A program made the position numbers and the translations under genes. The notes under the pieces are model-generated. The model saw nothing but the letters and a program-made list of their open reading frames with translations. It ran no database searches and was not told where the DNA came from. A stretch of 37,279 bases of DNA from Deltaproteobacteria bacterium (GTDB lineage: Bacteria; Myxococcota_A; Polyangia; Haliangiales; JADYYK01), in contig JADYYK010000237.1 of the NCBI GenBank assembly GCA_020853705.1, forward strand, positions 1 to 37,279, in the 5' to 3' direction. Within the stretch, counting starts at the first letter, position 1. Each line of letters begins with the position of its first letter. Below are positions 23,923-32,570 of this stretch, in pieces.

Positions 23923-24114
23923 CTAACGCGCCAGGACGGCGAAGCCGAGGATGCCGAGCAGCATGGCCGCGAGCAGGAAGACGTTGAGCAGCTCCATCTC
24001 GGCTGGCTCGTCGCGGCCGCCACAGTAGTGGCACCTGTCCTCACCCGTGTAGATGGGGGCGTCACAGCGAGCGCAGCGGGAGCGAGGGCCGGAGGCGTGA
24101 GCTGGCGCGGACAT
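23923..24114 (-). CDS. Small zinc-ribbon membrane protein, 63 aa
   Basis: The protein has an N-terminal zinc ribbon with two Cys pairs (CARC and CHYC, about residues 14-31), a short acidic spacer and one C-terminal membrane helix (LLNVFLLAAMLLGILGFAVLA). It probably holds its zinc finger in the cytoplasm at the membrane. It starts 5 nt after the stop of the Memo-family gene, so the two are co-transcribed and perhaps functionally linked. The family is not recognised. The intact Cys pairs, clean helix and operon spacing argue that the ORF is real despite its size. Confidence 0.75.
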   Translation of the reverse strand: MSAPAHASGPRSRCARCDAPIYTGEDRCHYCGGRDEPAEMELLNVFLLAAMLLGILGFAVLAR

Positions 24115-24119
24115 TTGCC

Positions 24120-25391
24120 CTATCGATACACCATCGACGCGATGCTGACAAACGACTTCTGGGCGTCATCGGCGGCGCACTGATCGTAGGCCACCTGCTG
24201 CCCGCGCAGAGGTTCGGCGTCGGCCTCGCACAGTCGCAAGGTGGCGTAGATCGGGGCCAGGCCGCAGACCCGGTTGCGATCACCGACGGCGGCGATGCTG
24301 GCGAAGAAGGCGCGCGAGTCGCCTCGGGCGGCGGCGGCCAGGGCGTCAGCGTCGCTGCGCACCAGGGCGGAGCGCTCGCGGCTGCCCAGGCCATGAGGAT
24401 CGCCGAAGGCGGGGCCGACGTGGGCCAGGTCGGCACCCGCGATGACCAGCACGCGACGGCCATGCAAGGTGTCGCGCAGGGCGCCGATGAAGCGCTCCAG
24501 CGCGGGCTCCTGGGTGGGATCGGCGCCGCGCGCGATGAGCTCGTGCAGCGAGCCGCACAGGATGGGCAACATGGGCGGGCACTCGTCGCCATAGACGTGG
24601 CGCAGCCAGACCGCCTGGAACTCGATGGAGTGTTCGCGACGGTGGTGCAGCTCCTCGGCGAACAGGCCGGGGCCGAGGCTGGCGGCCAGGCGGTCGACGC
24701 TGGCCACGTCGGTGGGCACGGCGCCGAGCGGGGTGTCGTAGGACTTGCGCGTCAGCGTGAAGGGCTCGCGCTCGCCGTGGTGATCGGTGCCGAAGACGAC
24801 GACGACGTCGGGGCGCGCGCTGGCGGGCGCCTCGAGCAGGGGGCGGAAGGCGTGGGCATAGGCGCCGCCGCCGCGGTGCATGTCGATGTGCGGCGAGATC
24901 AGCGCGCGCACGGCGACCGCGCTGGTCGCTGCGCCGGCGCCGGGGCCGCGGCCGGCGCGCTTGATGCGCTTGCCGGGGCCGGTGTCGCGCACCGCCTGGT
25001 CGTCGAGGTAGCGCGTCAGCGCGGCGGCGCGGTCGGGGTACGAGCCGCCGGCGTGGGCGGCTGCGCGCAGCGGGGTGCGGCGGAAGTCGGCCTCGAGCTC
25101 GCGGCGGTGCGCGGCGAAGCGCGGGCTGTCGAGCAGCAGCGCGGCGTCGAGCTGCGCCAGGAGGTCGTTGATGCGGGCGGGATCGATGGGGCGCCCGGTA
25201 CGCGCTTCGAACTCGCTGGCGACCTCGGACACGGTGCGCTCGCCGTCGCACAGGCTGAGCAGGTGCACCGCCAGGCGGGGCAGCAGCGCGACCTGCTCGG
25301 TCAGCCCGTAGGGGTCGCGCAGCATGAGCATCGACTCGCCGCGATGCTGAACCGGGGATGACTCCAGGGCGCGCAGCTTGGGACGCAGCAT
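24120..25391 (-). CDS. Memo-family protein (AmmeMemoRadiSam system protein B) with N-terminal PqqD-like helical domain
   Basis: The 423-aa protein has an N-terminal helical domain (about 22-92: LRDPYGLTEQVALLPR and CDGERTVSEVASEF) resembling the PqqD/RRE-type winged helix. The C-terminal Memo domain (about 110-423) shows SPHID (His168), GTDHHG (His204, His205), EHSIEFQ, DLAHVGPAFGD and DRNRVCGLAP (Cys376), corresponding to the His/His/Cys metal-site pattern of Memo proteins. Memo is often encoded with an AMMECR1 protein and a radical SAM enzyme; neither partner is in this window. The zinc-ribbon gene follows after 5 nt. The ATG at 25391 is 11 nt from a perfect TATAAT. It diverges from the PEGA anchor gene at 25433. 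Confidence 0.9.
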   Translation of the reverse strand: MLRPKLRALESSPVQHRGESMLMLRDPYGLTEQVALLPRLAVHLLSLCDGERTVSEVASEFEARTGRPIDPARINDLLAQLDAALLLDSPRFAAHRRELEADFRRTPLRAAAHAGGSYPDRAAALTRYLDDQAVRDTGPGKRIKRAGRGPGAGAATSAVAVRALISPHIDMHRGGGAYAHAFRPLLEAPASARPDVVVVFGTDHHGEREPFTLTRKSYDTPLGAVPTDVASVDRLAASLGPGLFAEELHHRREHSIEFQAVWLRHVYGDECPPMLPILCGSLHELIARGADPTQEPALERFIGALRDTLHGRRVLVIAGADLAHVGPAFGDPHGLGSRERSALVRSDADALAAAARGDSRAFFASIAAVGDRNRVCGLAPIYATLRLCEADAEPLRGQQVAYDQCAADDAQKSFVSIASMVYR

Positions 25392-25402
25392 CGAACCTGC
25401 TC

Positions 25403-25408
25403 ATTATA
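25403..25408 (-). promoter_or_regulatory. Consensus -10 box for the Memo-family gene
   Basis: The minus strand reads TATAAT, the exact sigma-70 consensus, 11 nt upstream of the ATG at 25391. No good -35 is visible at 16-18 nt. It is 12 nt from the plus-strand -10 box of the divergent gene, so the two promoters overlap and may compete. Confidence 0.55.
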
Positions 25409-25420
25409 GAGGGCGTCCTG

Positions 25421-25432
25421 TATGCTGACCAG
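25421..25432 (+). promoter_or_regulatory. -10 box of the second PEGA anchor gene (leaderless type)
   Basis: TATGCT (25421-25426) is followed by 6 nt and then GTG at 25433, in frame with the protein. This decides the start in favour of 25433 over an upstream in-frame ATG at 25358, which would overlap the divergent Memo gene. Confidence 0.5.
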
Positions 25433-26797
25433 GTGGTGCCCGGAAAGCGCCGGCCGAGCTGGATGGGGGGGCTCCCCGTGGTCGCCTGCATGTGGCTGGG
25501 GCTGGGGGCGGCGGGTCTCGCGCTGTGCGCGAGCGCACGCGCCGAGGGGGTCGCGGTGGTGGTGGTCGACCCGGTGGCGCCGCGGCCGCTGGATCGGGCT
25601 GCCGCCGACCGGCTGCTGGCGAGCGCGCTGGGGCAGGGCGGGGGCGTGGTGGTCGCCGACGCCCTGGAGGTGGCGCTGGCGCGGGCCCAGGCCGGGGCGC
25701 GCGCCGAGGACGAGCTGGCCTTCTTCGCCGAGGCCCAGGGCAAGCTGCGCGAGGCCTGGAAGGCGTACACGCTGGTCGATGCCGCGCGCGCGCTGGCGCT
25801 GATGGACGAGGCGCTGCCGTTGTACCTCGGCCACCTGGAGTGGCCCGGGGTGGCCGACGCGCTGGGCGATCTGTGGCTGCGGCGTGGCGCGGCGGAGCTC
25901 CTGGCGGAGCGCCCCGCGGAGGCGCGCGTGGCGGTGCGGCGGGCCCGGGTGCTGGACGGCGAGCGCGCGGTGGGGCGTGACGAGTTTCATCCCAACGTGG
26001 TGGCGCTGGTCGACGCGGTCGATGCCGAGCTGGCGTCGGCGCCGCGGGCAGCGCTGCTGATCAAGGTGACGCCGGCGGCCGACGAGGTCTGGGTCGACGG
26101 TGCGCCGGTGGGCAGCGGCGGCGAGGTGCGCGTGGAAGGGCTGGCGGTCGGCGACCACCTGGTGTGGGCGTCGGCGCGCGGGCGGCGCGCGGTGGGGGCG
26201 GCGGTGGCGCTGGCGGCGGCGGGTGGCGAGGTCGCCCTGACGCCGGCGGAGGATCCCCGGGTGCCGGCGGTGCAGGCGGCCGGGGTCGCGCTGCGGGCGC
26301 GCGCGGCGGCGGGGCCGGCGCAGGCGGCGCTGGAGCTGGTGCGCGAGCTGGCGGGCGCCGACGAGGTCGTGCTGGCGGCGGTCAGCTGGCGCGGCGGCGA
26401 GCTGGCCGTCAGCGGGCAGCGGTGTGGCGGGCGACCGCTGAGCTGTGGCGGGCTGCGCGAGGTGCGCGCGGCGCGGCGCTCGCAGCTGGCGGAGGCGGCG
26501 CGCGCGCTGGTGGCGACGCTGGAGGTCGGGCAGGGCGGCGTGACGCTGCTGGAGTCGAACAGCGTGACGGTGGCCGAACCGCCGTCGCCGGTGACGCCGC
26601 TGGGTGGCGGCGCGGGGGATGGCGGGGTCGAGGCGCCGCCGCCGGGTGGCGGCCGGCCGTGGTGGAAGAAGGGCTGGGTCTGGGCGGTGGCCGGCGGCGC
26701 GGCGGTGGTGGTGGGCACCGCGGTGCTGGTGGCGGCCACGGCGGATGACAGCGTGACCGGCACGCTGGACTACAACCCGCCTGACTGGGCGCGCTGA
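25433..26797 (+). CDS. Exported PEGA-domain protein with C-terminal membrane anchor
   Basis: The 454-aa product starts at a leaderless-type GTG and has a signal peptide (hydrophobic core VVACMWLGLGAAGLALCA, cleaved near ARAEG). A helical region follows (about 70-195, with TPR-like REAWKAYTLVDAARALALMDEAL), then a PEGA domain (about 200-260: PRAALLIKVTPAADEVWVDGA, GLAVGDHLVWASARGRR). Next comes an alpha/beta stretch (ADEVVLAAVSWRGGELAVSG). It ends with a membrane helix (WWKKGWVWAVAGGAAVVVGTAVLVAA). The layout mirrors the protein at 13174. It converges on Ser/Thr kinase 2, whose last domain is also PEGA, with 3 nt between stops. A scaffold or sensor in the envelope is a guess. Confidence 0.75.
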   Translation: MVPGKRRPSWMGGLPVVACMWLGLGAAGLALCASARAEGVAVVVVDPVAPRPLDRAAADRLLASALGQGGGVVVADALEVALARAQAGARAEDELAFFAEAQGKLREAWKAYTLVDAARALALMDEALPLYLGHLEWPGVADALGDLWLRRGAAELLAERPAEARVAVRRARVLDGERAVGRDEFHPNVVALVDAVDAELASAPRAALLIKVTPAADEVWVDGAPVGSGGEVRVEGLAVGDHLVWASARGRRAVGAAVALAAAGGEVALTPAEDPRVPAVQAAGVALRARAAAGPAQAALELVRELAGADEVVLAAVSWRGGELAVSGQRCGGRPLSCGGLREVRAARRSQLAEAARALVATLEVGQGGVTLLESNSVTVAEPPSPVTPLGGGAGDGGVEAPPPGGGRPWWKKGWVWAVAGGAAVVVGTAVLVAATADDSVTGTLDYNPPDWAR

Positions 26798-26800
26798 GGG

Positions 26801-28939
26801 CTACTGGATCAGGACCGGCTCGGGGCCGGTGAAGTCGACCGCGCGGGTGGCGACCTCGCCGGCGGACAGGGTGACCGAGAAGCTGAAGTCGCGCCCCGCG
26901 GGCGGACAGGCGTCGGCGGGGCACACGACCTTGACCCTGTGCGTGCCGGCTGACAGCGGCAGGTTGCGCGCGGGAGTCTCGCCGCGGCGGGTGCCGTCGA
27001 CGGTGACCGCGCCATAGGGGTTGGCGCCGACCGTGAGCGTCGCGCTGCCCGAGGGCGAAGGCGTCTCGGCGTCGGGGCGGGGCGCGGAGGTGCCGGCGTC
27101 GCGGCGGCGTGGCGGCGGGCCGGCGTCGCTGCGTGCGCCAGGCGTGGCGGCGTCGGGGGCTGGCGCGGGCAGGGCGGACGGCGCGGCGTCGGGGCTGACG
27201 GCGAGACCGGCGACGGCGGCGTCGATGGCCGGTGTGTCGACGAGCGGAGCGGCGTCGACCGGTGCGCCCGGGGTACGGCCGCTGGAGCGGGCGGGGCGCA
27301 GCAGCATGACCCCGACGGCGCCGAGGGCGGCGGCGGCGATGGCGCCGACGATGAGCAGGGGAGCCAGCCGGCGCGGCTCGACGCGCGGGATGGGCGCGGT
27401 CACATCGGGGGTCGGCGCGGCGCCGCCGGTGAAGGCGGACGTGGGCGAACTGGTACTCGGACTCGGACTCGGACTCGTACGCGCACTCGGACTCGGACTC
27501 GCACTCGCGCTCGCGCTCGCACCTGGGCTCGTGCTCGGACTCGTGCTCGGCGCCGCATCGTCAGGCGCGCCCGCCCCCGCAGCCGTCCCGATCGGTGTCG
27601 GCGTGCTCGGCTTCTTCGCCTTCGCGGTGTCGGCCCCCGCGCCCATGCCCATCGCCACCGGGACGCCGTCCTCCAGCACTGGCACGTCGCGCAGGGCAGG
27701 GGTGCGCCCGGTCATCGCCTTGGTCGTCGGCCCGGCGCCCGCGGCCTCGCGCAGCGCCGGCACCCGCCCGGTCATGGTCTTCGTCTTCGGCGCCTGGGCG
27801 TCGCCAGCGCCGCCAGCGCCGCCAGCAACACCAGCGTCGGTCGCGTCGGGCGCCCGGCTGAGCAGCTCGACCAGCTGCACGTGGGTCGCGAAGGTGCGCA
27901 CCTCGCCGGTGCCACCGCCCGGCGTCCGCGGCGGCCCCGCGCTCTCGGGCGCCATCGGCGGGGTCTGGCTGACGCCGGCGCCCGCGCGGGCGCTGCCGAC
28001 CTGGGTCGCCGGCGCCGAGGCCTCGGTGACGCCGCGCGGACAGGAGTCCTCGACCCACGACGCCAGCACGTGGGCACCGGGCGGCTCGGGGCGCGCATAC
28101 AGCCAGCGCATCAGCGGGGTCAGGAGCTCCTGCGCGCTCTGCGCCCGCGCACCCGGCTGCGCCGCCAGCGCGCGCAGCACCACCGCGTCGAGCTCGGCGG
28201 GCACCTCGGGGCGCACGCTCGAGGGCGGCGCCACCACCGCGGCGCGCACCGCGTTCAGGGTCTCCTCGGGCTTGTCGCGCGCGAACAGCAGCTTGCCCGC
28301 GAGCAGCTCCCACAGCAGGGTGCCGCAGGCGAACAGATCCGAGCGCGGGTCGACCTTCTGCCGCGAGGCCTGCTCGGGCGACATGTATGCGTACGACCCC
28401 GCCAGCTCGCCGACGCCGCCCTCGCCGGCCAGCGCGATGCCGAAATCGAGGATCTTGACCTCGCCCTCGCGCGAGATCATCACGTTGCGCGGCGACAGAT
28501 CGCGGTGCACCACGCCGACGCCGCCGCTGCCGTTGCCCTTGCGGTGCGCATAGTCGAGGCCGTGCAGCACCTCCACCACCAGCGCCACCGCGAGGTCGAC
28601 CGGCAGCACCTTGCCGGCGCGGCGCACCGCGCTGGCCAGCTCGTACAGCGTGGGCCCGTCGATGTACTCCATGGCGGTGTAGTAGGTCCCGTCAATCACT
28701 CCCAGCTCGTAGATCGGGACGATGTTGCCGTGGCTCAGCGAGACCGTGGTCTTGGCCTCCTGCACGAACAGCTCGATGAACTCGCGCCGGCGCGCCAGCG
28801 CGGGCAGCACCTGCTTGATGACGAGCACCTTCTCGAAGCCGCCAGGACCCAGCAGCTTGCCCTTGTAGATCTCGGCCATCCCCCCGGTGGCGAGCTTCTC
28901 GAAGAGATAGTACTTCCCGAACGTGGTCGGGGCGAACAC
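26801..28939 (-). CDS. Membrane-anchored Ser/Thr protein kinase with C-terminal PEGA domain
   Basis: The 712-aa product has a complete kinase domain (about 9-275): TGGMAEIYKG, Lys42 (VIKQ), HRDLSPRN (Asp147), LDFGIA (Asp165) and YMSPEQ. A long linker contains two copies of a K-X-MTGR-X-PALR motif and a tract of Ser-Pro/Ser-Ala/Ser-Thr pairs. One membrane helix follows (LAPLLIVGAIAAAALGAVGVML). An outer Asp/Ala/Pro linker leads to a PEGA domain (about 645-712: SATLTVGANPYGAVTVDGTRRG, NLPLSAGTHRVKVVCP). PEGA may sense an envelope ligand. The GTG at 28939 puts the kinase close to the N terminus and has TATAGT 6 nt upstream; the frame stays open far upstream by GC bias only. It diverges from the kelch lipoprotein operon. 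Confidence 0.93.
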   Translation of the reverse strand: MFAPTTFGKYYLFEKLATGGMAEIYKGKLLGPGGFEKVLVIKQVLPALARRREFIELFVQEAKTTVSLSHGNIVPIYELGVIDGTYYTAMEYIDGPTLYELASAVRRAGKVLPVDLAVALVVEVLHGLDYAHRKGNGSGGVGVVHRDLSPRNVMISREGEVKILDFGIALAGEGGVGELAGSYAYMSPEQASRQKVDPRSDLFACGTLLWELLAGKLLFARDKPEETLNAVRAAVVAPPSSVRPEVPAELDAVVLRALAAQPGARAQSAQELLTPLMRWLYARPEPPGAHVLASWVEDSCPRGVTEASAPATQVGSARAGAGVSQTPPMAPESAGPPRTPGGGTGEVRTFATHVQLVELLSRAPDATDAGVAGGAGGAGDAQAPKTKTMTGRVPALREAAGAGPTTKAMTGRTPALRDVPVLEDGVPVAMGMGAGADTAKAKKPSTPTPIGTAAGAGAPDDAAPSTSPSTSPGASASASASPSPSARTSPSPSPSTSSPTSAFTGGAAPTPDVTAPIPRVEPRRLAPLLIVGAIAAAALGAVGVMLLRPARSSGRTPGAPVDAAPLVDTPAIDAAVAGLAVSPDAAPSALPAPAPDAATPGARSDAGPPPRRRDAGTSAPRPDAETPSPSGSATLTVGANPYGAVTVDGTRRGETPARNLPLSAGTHRVKVVCPADACPPAGRDFSFSVTLSAGEVATRAVDFTGPEPVLIQ
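27451..27546. repeat. Hexanucleotide repeat tract in kinase 2
   Basis: Repeats of ACTCGG/ACTCGC/GCTCGC on the plus strand encode Ser-Pro, Ser-Ala and Ser-Thr pairs on the minus strand, in the cytoplasmic linker before the membrane helix. The units are less uniform than in kinase 1 or mutS. Confidence 0.8.
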
Positions 28940-28945
28940 GCGAAC

Positions 28946-28951
28946 ACTATA
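28946..28951 (-). promoter_or_regulatory. -10 box of Ser/Thr kinase 2 (leaderless type)
   Basis: The minus strand reads TATAGT 6 nt before the GTG at 28939. No convincing -35 is found. It lies back to back with a plus-strand TAAGCT at 28964. Confidence 0.5.
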
Positions 28952-28963
28952 CGACGGAAGTGT

Positions 28964-28969
28964 TAAGCT
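28964..28969 (+). promoter_or_regulatory. -10 box of the kelch/dipeptidase/cytochrome operon
   Basis: TAAGCT lies 9 nt before the ATG at 28979, which implies a leader of about 3 nt. The -35 is not clear. The 39-bp gap between the divergent genes must hold both promoters. Confidence 0.4.
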
Positions 28970-28978
28970 GACCGCGGT

Positions 28979-30901
28979 ATGGCCAGGGCTTCGGGGCTGC
29001 TTTGCACCGCGTTCGTGCTCGCGGGCTGTGGCGGCGAGGAGACGCGTGGCGTCGCGCTGGCGCCGGTGCCCCTGCCCGCGGGCGCCTGCCCGGGCTCGAG
29101 CGCGGTGCGTCAGGTCGTGGTCAAGGTGCTGGGCGACTTCCCGCCCACCGAGGACACCGCGATGGCCTCGCCGATCTCGGGCATGGCGACCTCGCGCACC
29201 ATCCCGACCGGGACCCGGGTGCTGACCGTCGAGGGGCTGGGCGATCGCGGTGAGCTGGTCGCCATGGGCCGCAGCGCCGAGCTGACGCTGGCCGGCGGCG
29301 ACGCCCCGGCCGCGCGCAGGGTGCCCATCCTGTACGCCGCGCCGCGCGCCGGCTGTCCGACCATGACCCCCGTGGGCGGGCCGCGGGCCCAGCACACCGC
29401 GACCCTGCTCGAGGGCGGCGGCGTCCTCATCGCCGGCGGCATCACGCTGATCAACAACGAGGAGCGTCTGGCCACCGAGAGCGAGCTCTACCAGCCGGCG
29501 GAGGCGCGCTTCGTGCGCGGGCCGGACCTGTACCGGCGCGACCCGCTGATCGGCCACAGCGCGACCCGGCTGAGTGATGGCCGGGTGCTGGTGTTCGGCG
29601 GTGAGAAGGCGGCCTACCAGCTGGTCGCCGCCGACGGCCTGAGCGCCGAGCCGCCCAGCTTCCTGGCCGGCAGCGAGCAGCGCGCCTACCACGGCGCGGT
29701 CGCGCTGCCGGGCGGTCGCGCGCTGCTGCTCGGCGGCTGTCGCGAGGTCGACCAGAGCCACGCCTGCCGCGCCGGCACCGCGCTCGACACCACGGTGCGC
29801 TTCGATCCCGCCACCGGTGCGCTGGAGGCCGGGCCGCGGCTGCTGGTCGCGCGCATCGAGCCCGAGGTCGTGCTGCGCGCCGACGGCCTGCTGGTGGTCG
29901 CCGGCGGCCACGACGACGCCGGGGCGCCGCTCGACAGCGCCGAGCTGGTGGATCCCTCGGCTGCCAGCGCCACCGCGCTGCCAGGAGCGGGGGCGGGGCG
30001 GCTGGTGGCGGCGCTCGGCGGCGGGGTGCTCAGCGTCGGCGGGCCGCGCGGCACCGCGCGGCGCGAGGCCACGCTGCGCAGCCTGGGCGCGCCCGCGCTG
30101 GCGCTGGGTGAGCTGGGCGAGGCGCGCGGCGGCCACGCCGTGGTCGCGCTGGAGGATGGCAGCGTGCTGGTCAGCGGGGGCCTCGACGCCGCCGCGGCGG
30201 CGCGCCCCGAGGTCGCCGAGCTCGAGCTGTGGCGCCCCGGCGGGGGCCGCTTCGAGCCGCTGCGCGCCACCATGTCGCACCGGCGCGAGCACACCGCCAC
30301 GCGCCTGTCCGATGGCAGCGTGCTGCTGGTGGGCGGGCGCGATCCGACCCCGGGCGCGGGCGCTCGCGTGCGCGCCGACGCCGAGGTGCTGGTGCTGACC
30401 CTGGCCAGCCCGTACATGAACCTGCCGCCGCTGTCGTTCGGCGCCACGCCGCCCGAGCTGGCGGTGGCGCGGCCGCCAGCCGACGTGCGCAGCGGCCCGG
30501 CGCGTCTGCACCTCGCGGCCGGCGACGCCGCCTGGCTGGCCGGCCCGAGCTACGCCGAGGTCACGCTGAGCGCGCGCCTGCAGGCCAGCGGTCGCGTCGC
30601 CCTGCTGCTGGCGCGCAGCGACGAGGCCCACTGGGTGCGCGTCGAGCTGGAGGCCGGGCAGCCGGTGCTGCTGACCCGCCATGCACCCGGCGCCGCCGAC
30701 AGCACGCTGTGCACCGGGCGGGTCGCGCCCGCGCTCGACGGCCCGCCGCTGGAGCTGACGGTGCAGCACCGAGGCGGCAACCTGCGCGTGACCGCGGGCA
30801 GTGAGCTCTTGTCGTGCCGCGCCACGCTGGGGCGCGGCGGGGTGGGCGCCGAGGCGCTGACAGGCAGCATGGATCTCACGCAGCTGGGGGCCGATCGATG
30901 A
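28979..30901 (+). CDS. Kelch-repeat-like beta-propeller lipoprotein
   Basis: The 640-aa product has a lipoprotein signal (lipobox LAGC, Cys17). Residues about 130-480 hold recurring kelch-like blades: RAQHTATLLEGGGVLIAGG, GHSATRLSDGRVLVFGG, YHGAVALPGGRALLLGG, GGHAVVALEDGSVLVSGG and REHTATRLSDGSVLLVGG. Each has a His/Ala-Thr strand, a DG turn and a closing GG pair. After about 500 comes a separate beta-rich region (PARLHLAAGDAAWLAGPSYAEVT onward) that could be a laminin-G/concanavalin-like sandwich. It is the first gene of a tight operon: its TGA overlaps the next ATG in an ATGA junction. A binding or scaffolding role at the surface is inferred. Confidence 0.85.
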   Translation: MARASGLLCTAFVLAGCGGEETRGVALAPVPLPAGACPGSSAVRQVVVKVLGDFPPTEDTAMASPISGMATSRTIPTGTRVLTVEGLGDRGELVAMGRSAELTLAGGDAPAARRVPILYAAPRAGCPTMTPVGGPRAQHTATLLEGGGVLIAGGITLINNEERLATESELYQPAEARFVRGPDLYRRDPLIGHSATRLSDGRVLVFGGEKAAYQLVAADGLSAEPPSFLAGSEQRAYHGAVALPGGRALLLGGCREVDQSHACRAGTALDTTVRFDPATGALEAGPRLLVARIEPEVVLRADGLLVVAGGHDDAGAPLDSAELVDPSAASATALPGAGAGRLVAALGGGVLSVGGPRGTARREATLRSLGAPALALGELGEARGGHAVVALEDGSVLVSGGLDAAAAARPEVAELELWRPGGGRFEPLRATMSHRREHTATRLSDGSVLLVGGRDPTPGAGARVRADAEVLVLTLASPYMNLPPLSFGATPPELAVARPPADVRSGPARLHLAAGDAAWLAGPSYAEVTLSARLQASGRVALLLARSDEAHWVRVELEAGQPVLLTRHAPGAADSTLCTGRVAPALDGPPLELTVQHRGGNLRVTAGSELLSCRATLGRGGVGAEALTGSMDLTQLGADR

Positions 30902-32568
30902 CCACGCTCAGGATTCCTGCGCAGCGGCCACAGCGGCGCTGGCCGATGGCGATGGCGCTGCTGGCGCTGGCGGTGGCGCTGGTGGTCATCGTGGTGCTGC
31001 TGGTGCGACGCGGGGGCGGCAGCGGCGGCCCCGCGGGTGATCCGCGCGGACGCACGGCGAAGGCCGCGGACGCCGGCGCGCCGGCCCCGGTCGCCTCGGT
31101 CACCACCGCGGGGCGACCGCCGGCCACGCCGACCCCGGCGCCGTGGGCCCCGACCGAGCCGCGCACGCTGGATCTGCACGCCGACACGCCCTACCAGCAG
31201 GTCCACAAGGGGCCCTTCCAGCTCGACAAGCGCCTCAAGTTCGGCGACATGGACGTGCCGCGCCTGCGCGAGGGCAAGTACCTCGGGCAGTACTGGGTCA
31301 TCTGGGTGCCGCCCGCCGAGAGCGACTACGCCGCGTTCGCCGAGCGGTCCTGGGCCGGCCTCGAGCACATGCTCGACACCTCGGGCGGCGCGCTCGAGGT
31401 CGCGACCACACCCGAGGAGATCAAGAAGCTGGCCGAGGCCGATCACCTCGCCATCATCCCGTGCATGGAGGGCGCCCACGCGCTGGGCGACGATCCCGCC
31501 AACCTGAAGCCGTGGGCGGCGCGCGGGCTGCGCTACCTCGGGCTGACCTGGAACAACTCCAACCCGTTCGCCGACGCCGCGCTCGATCCGCACCCGCCCA
31601 ACGGCGGGCTGTCAGCCAAGGGCCAGAAGCTGCTGCGCACCGCCGAGGAGCTCGGCGTCGCGGTCGACGTGTCGCACGCCGCGGCGACCACCTTCTGGGA
31701 CGTCTATGTCGCCGGCGAGAGGCCCTTCATCGCGTCGCACTCGGACGCGCGCTCGCTCAATGATCACCCGCGCAACCTGGACGACCTGCAGCTGTGGGCC
31801 ATCGCCGACGCCGGCGGGATCGTGGGCGTCAACTACCACGCGGTGTTCCTGACCGGCGGCAAGAAGGCCAGCCTGGCCGACGTCGCCACCCACGCCGAGC
31901 ACCTGGCCCGCGTCATGGGCAAGGCGCACGTCGCGCTGGGCAGCGACTATGACGGCCTCATCTTCAAGCCCAGCGGCCTCAAGGACGTGACCCAGGTGCC
32001 CAGGCTGTACGAGGCGCTGGCGGCGCGCGGCTGGACCCCGGCCGAGCTGAGCGGGCTGGCCTCGGGCAACGCGCTGCGCGTGCTGGGTGACATCGCGGCC
32101 CGGCGCAAGCGGCCGCACCCGCCCACGCTGGCGCCGGTCGAGGTGCTCGACGCCGGCGGCGACAGCGCCAGCGGCCACGCCGCGTTGCTGGCGGCGGATC
32201 GCAACGTGCTGACGGCGTGGCGGCCACCGCCCACCGCGCCGCAGGCCGCGCTGGAGCTGCGCGTGGCCGAGATCGGCCAGCTCGGCGGGCTGGTCGTGGT
32301 CAGCCATGACGAGAACATCGACGGTGCGCGCGCGCGTGAGCTGGAGGTCGAGCTGTATGACGCCCGCGGCACCGCGCTGGGCTCGCCGCGCCGGCTGCGC
32401 CTGGCCGATGACGGCCGCCCGCAGGTGGTGGGCTGGCCGCGCACGCCGGAGCAGGACGCCGCGCACGGCGGCGGCAGCGTGCGCGTCACCATCGTGTCGA
32501 TGCAGCCGGGCGCGCGTGGCGCGGCGGGGCTGGCCGAGGTGGCGCCGATGCGACGGGCCGCCGACTGA
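30898..32568 (+). CDS. Membrane-anchored M19 (renal dipeptidase-type) dipeptidase with extra C-terminal domain
   Basis: The 556-aa product has an N-terminal membrane anchor (AMALLALAVALVVIVVLLV) and an Ala/Pro linker, then an M19 metallodipeptidase domain (about 88-400). Metal and catalytic residues are visible: DLHAD (His94, Asp96), CMEGAH (Glu191), DVSHA (His260), ASHSDAR (His281) and GSDYDG (Asp350). M19 enzymes are di-zinc and hydrolyse dipeptides, including D-amino-acid-containing ones. The last 140 residues form a beta-rich domain (ALELRVAEIGQLGGLVVVSH, ARELEVELYDARG) resembling discoidin/NADase-type glycan-binding domains. The start overlaps the kelch gene by 4 nt; the next gene begins 2 nt after the stop. 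Peptidase linked to an electron-transfer operon is unusual. Confidence 0.9.
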   Translation: MTTLRIPAQRPQRRWPMAMALLALAVALVVIVVLLVRRGGGSGGPAGDPRGRTAKAADAGAPAPVASVTTAGRPPATPTPAPWAPTEPRTLDLHADTPYQQVHKGPFQLDKRLKFGDMDVPRLREGKYLGQYWVIWVPPAESDYAAFAERSWAGLEHMLDTSGGALEVATTPEEIKKLAEADHLAIIPCMEGAHALGDDPANLKPWAARGLRYLGLTWNNSNPFADAALDPHPPNGGLSAKGQKLLRTAEELGVAVDVSHAAATTFWDVYVAGERPFIASHSDARSLNDHPRNLDDLQLWAIADAGGIVGVNYHAVFLTGGKKASLADVATHAEHLARVMGKAHVALGSDYDGLIFKPSGLKDVTQVPRLYEALAARGWTPAELSGLASGNALRVLGDIAARRKRPHPPTLAPVEVLDAGGDSASGHAALLAADRNVLTAWRPPPTAPQAALELRVAEIGQLGGLVVVSHDENIDGARARELEVELYDARGTALGSPRRLRLADDGRPQVVGWPRTPEQDAAHGGGSVRVTIVSMQPGARGAAGLAEVAPMRRAAD

Positions 32569-32570
32569 CG

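Noticed and set aside
28940..30769. Extension of kinase 2 to a product of more than 1300 aa
   Set aside because: The extra N-terminal stretch is low-complexity antisense to the kelch gene. The GTG at 28939 has a -10 box 6 nt upstream and places the kinase domain at the usual position.
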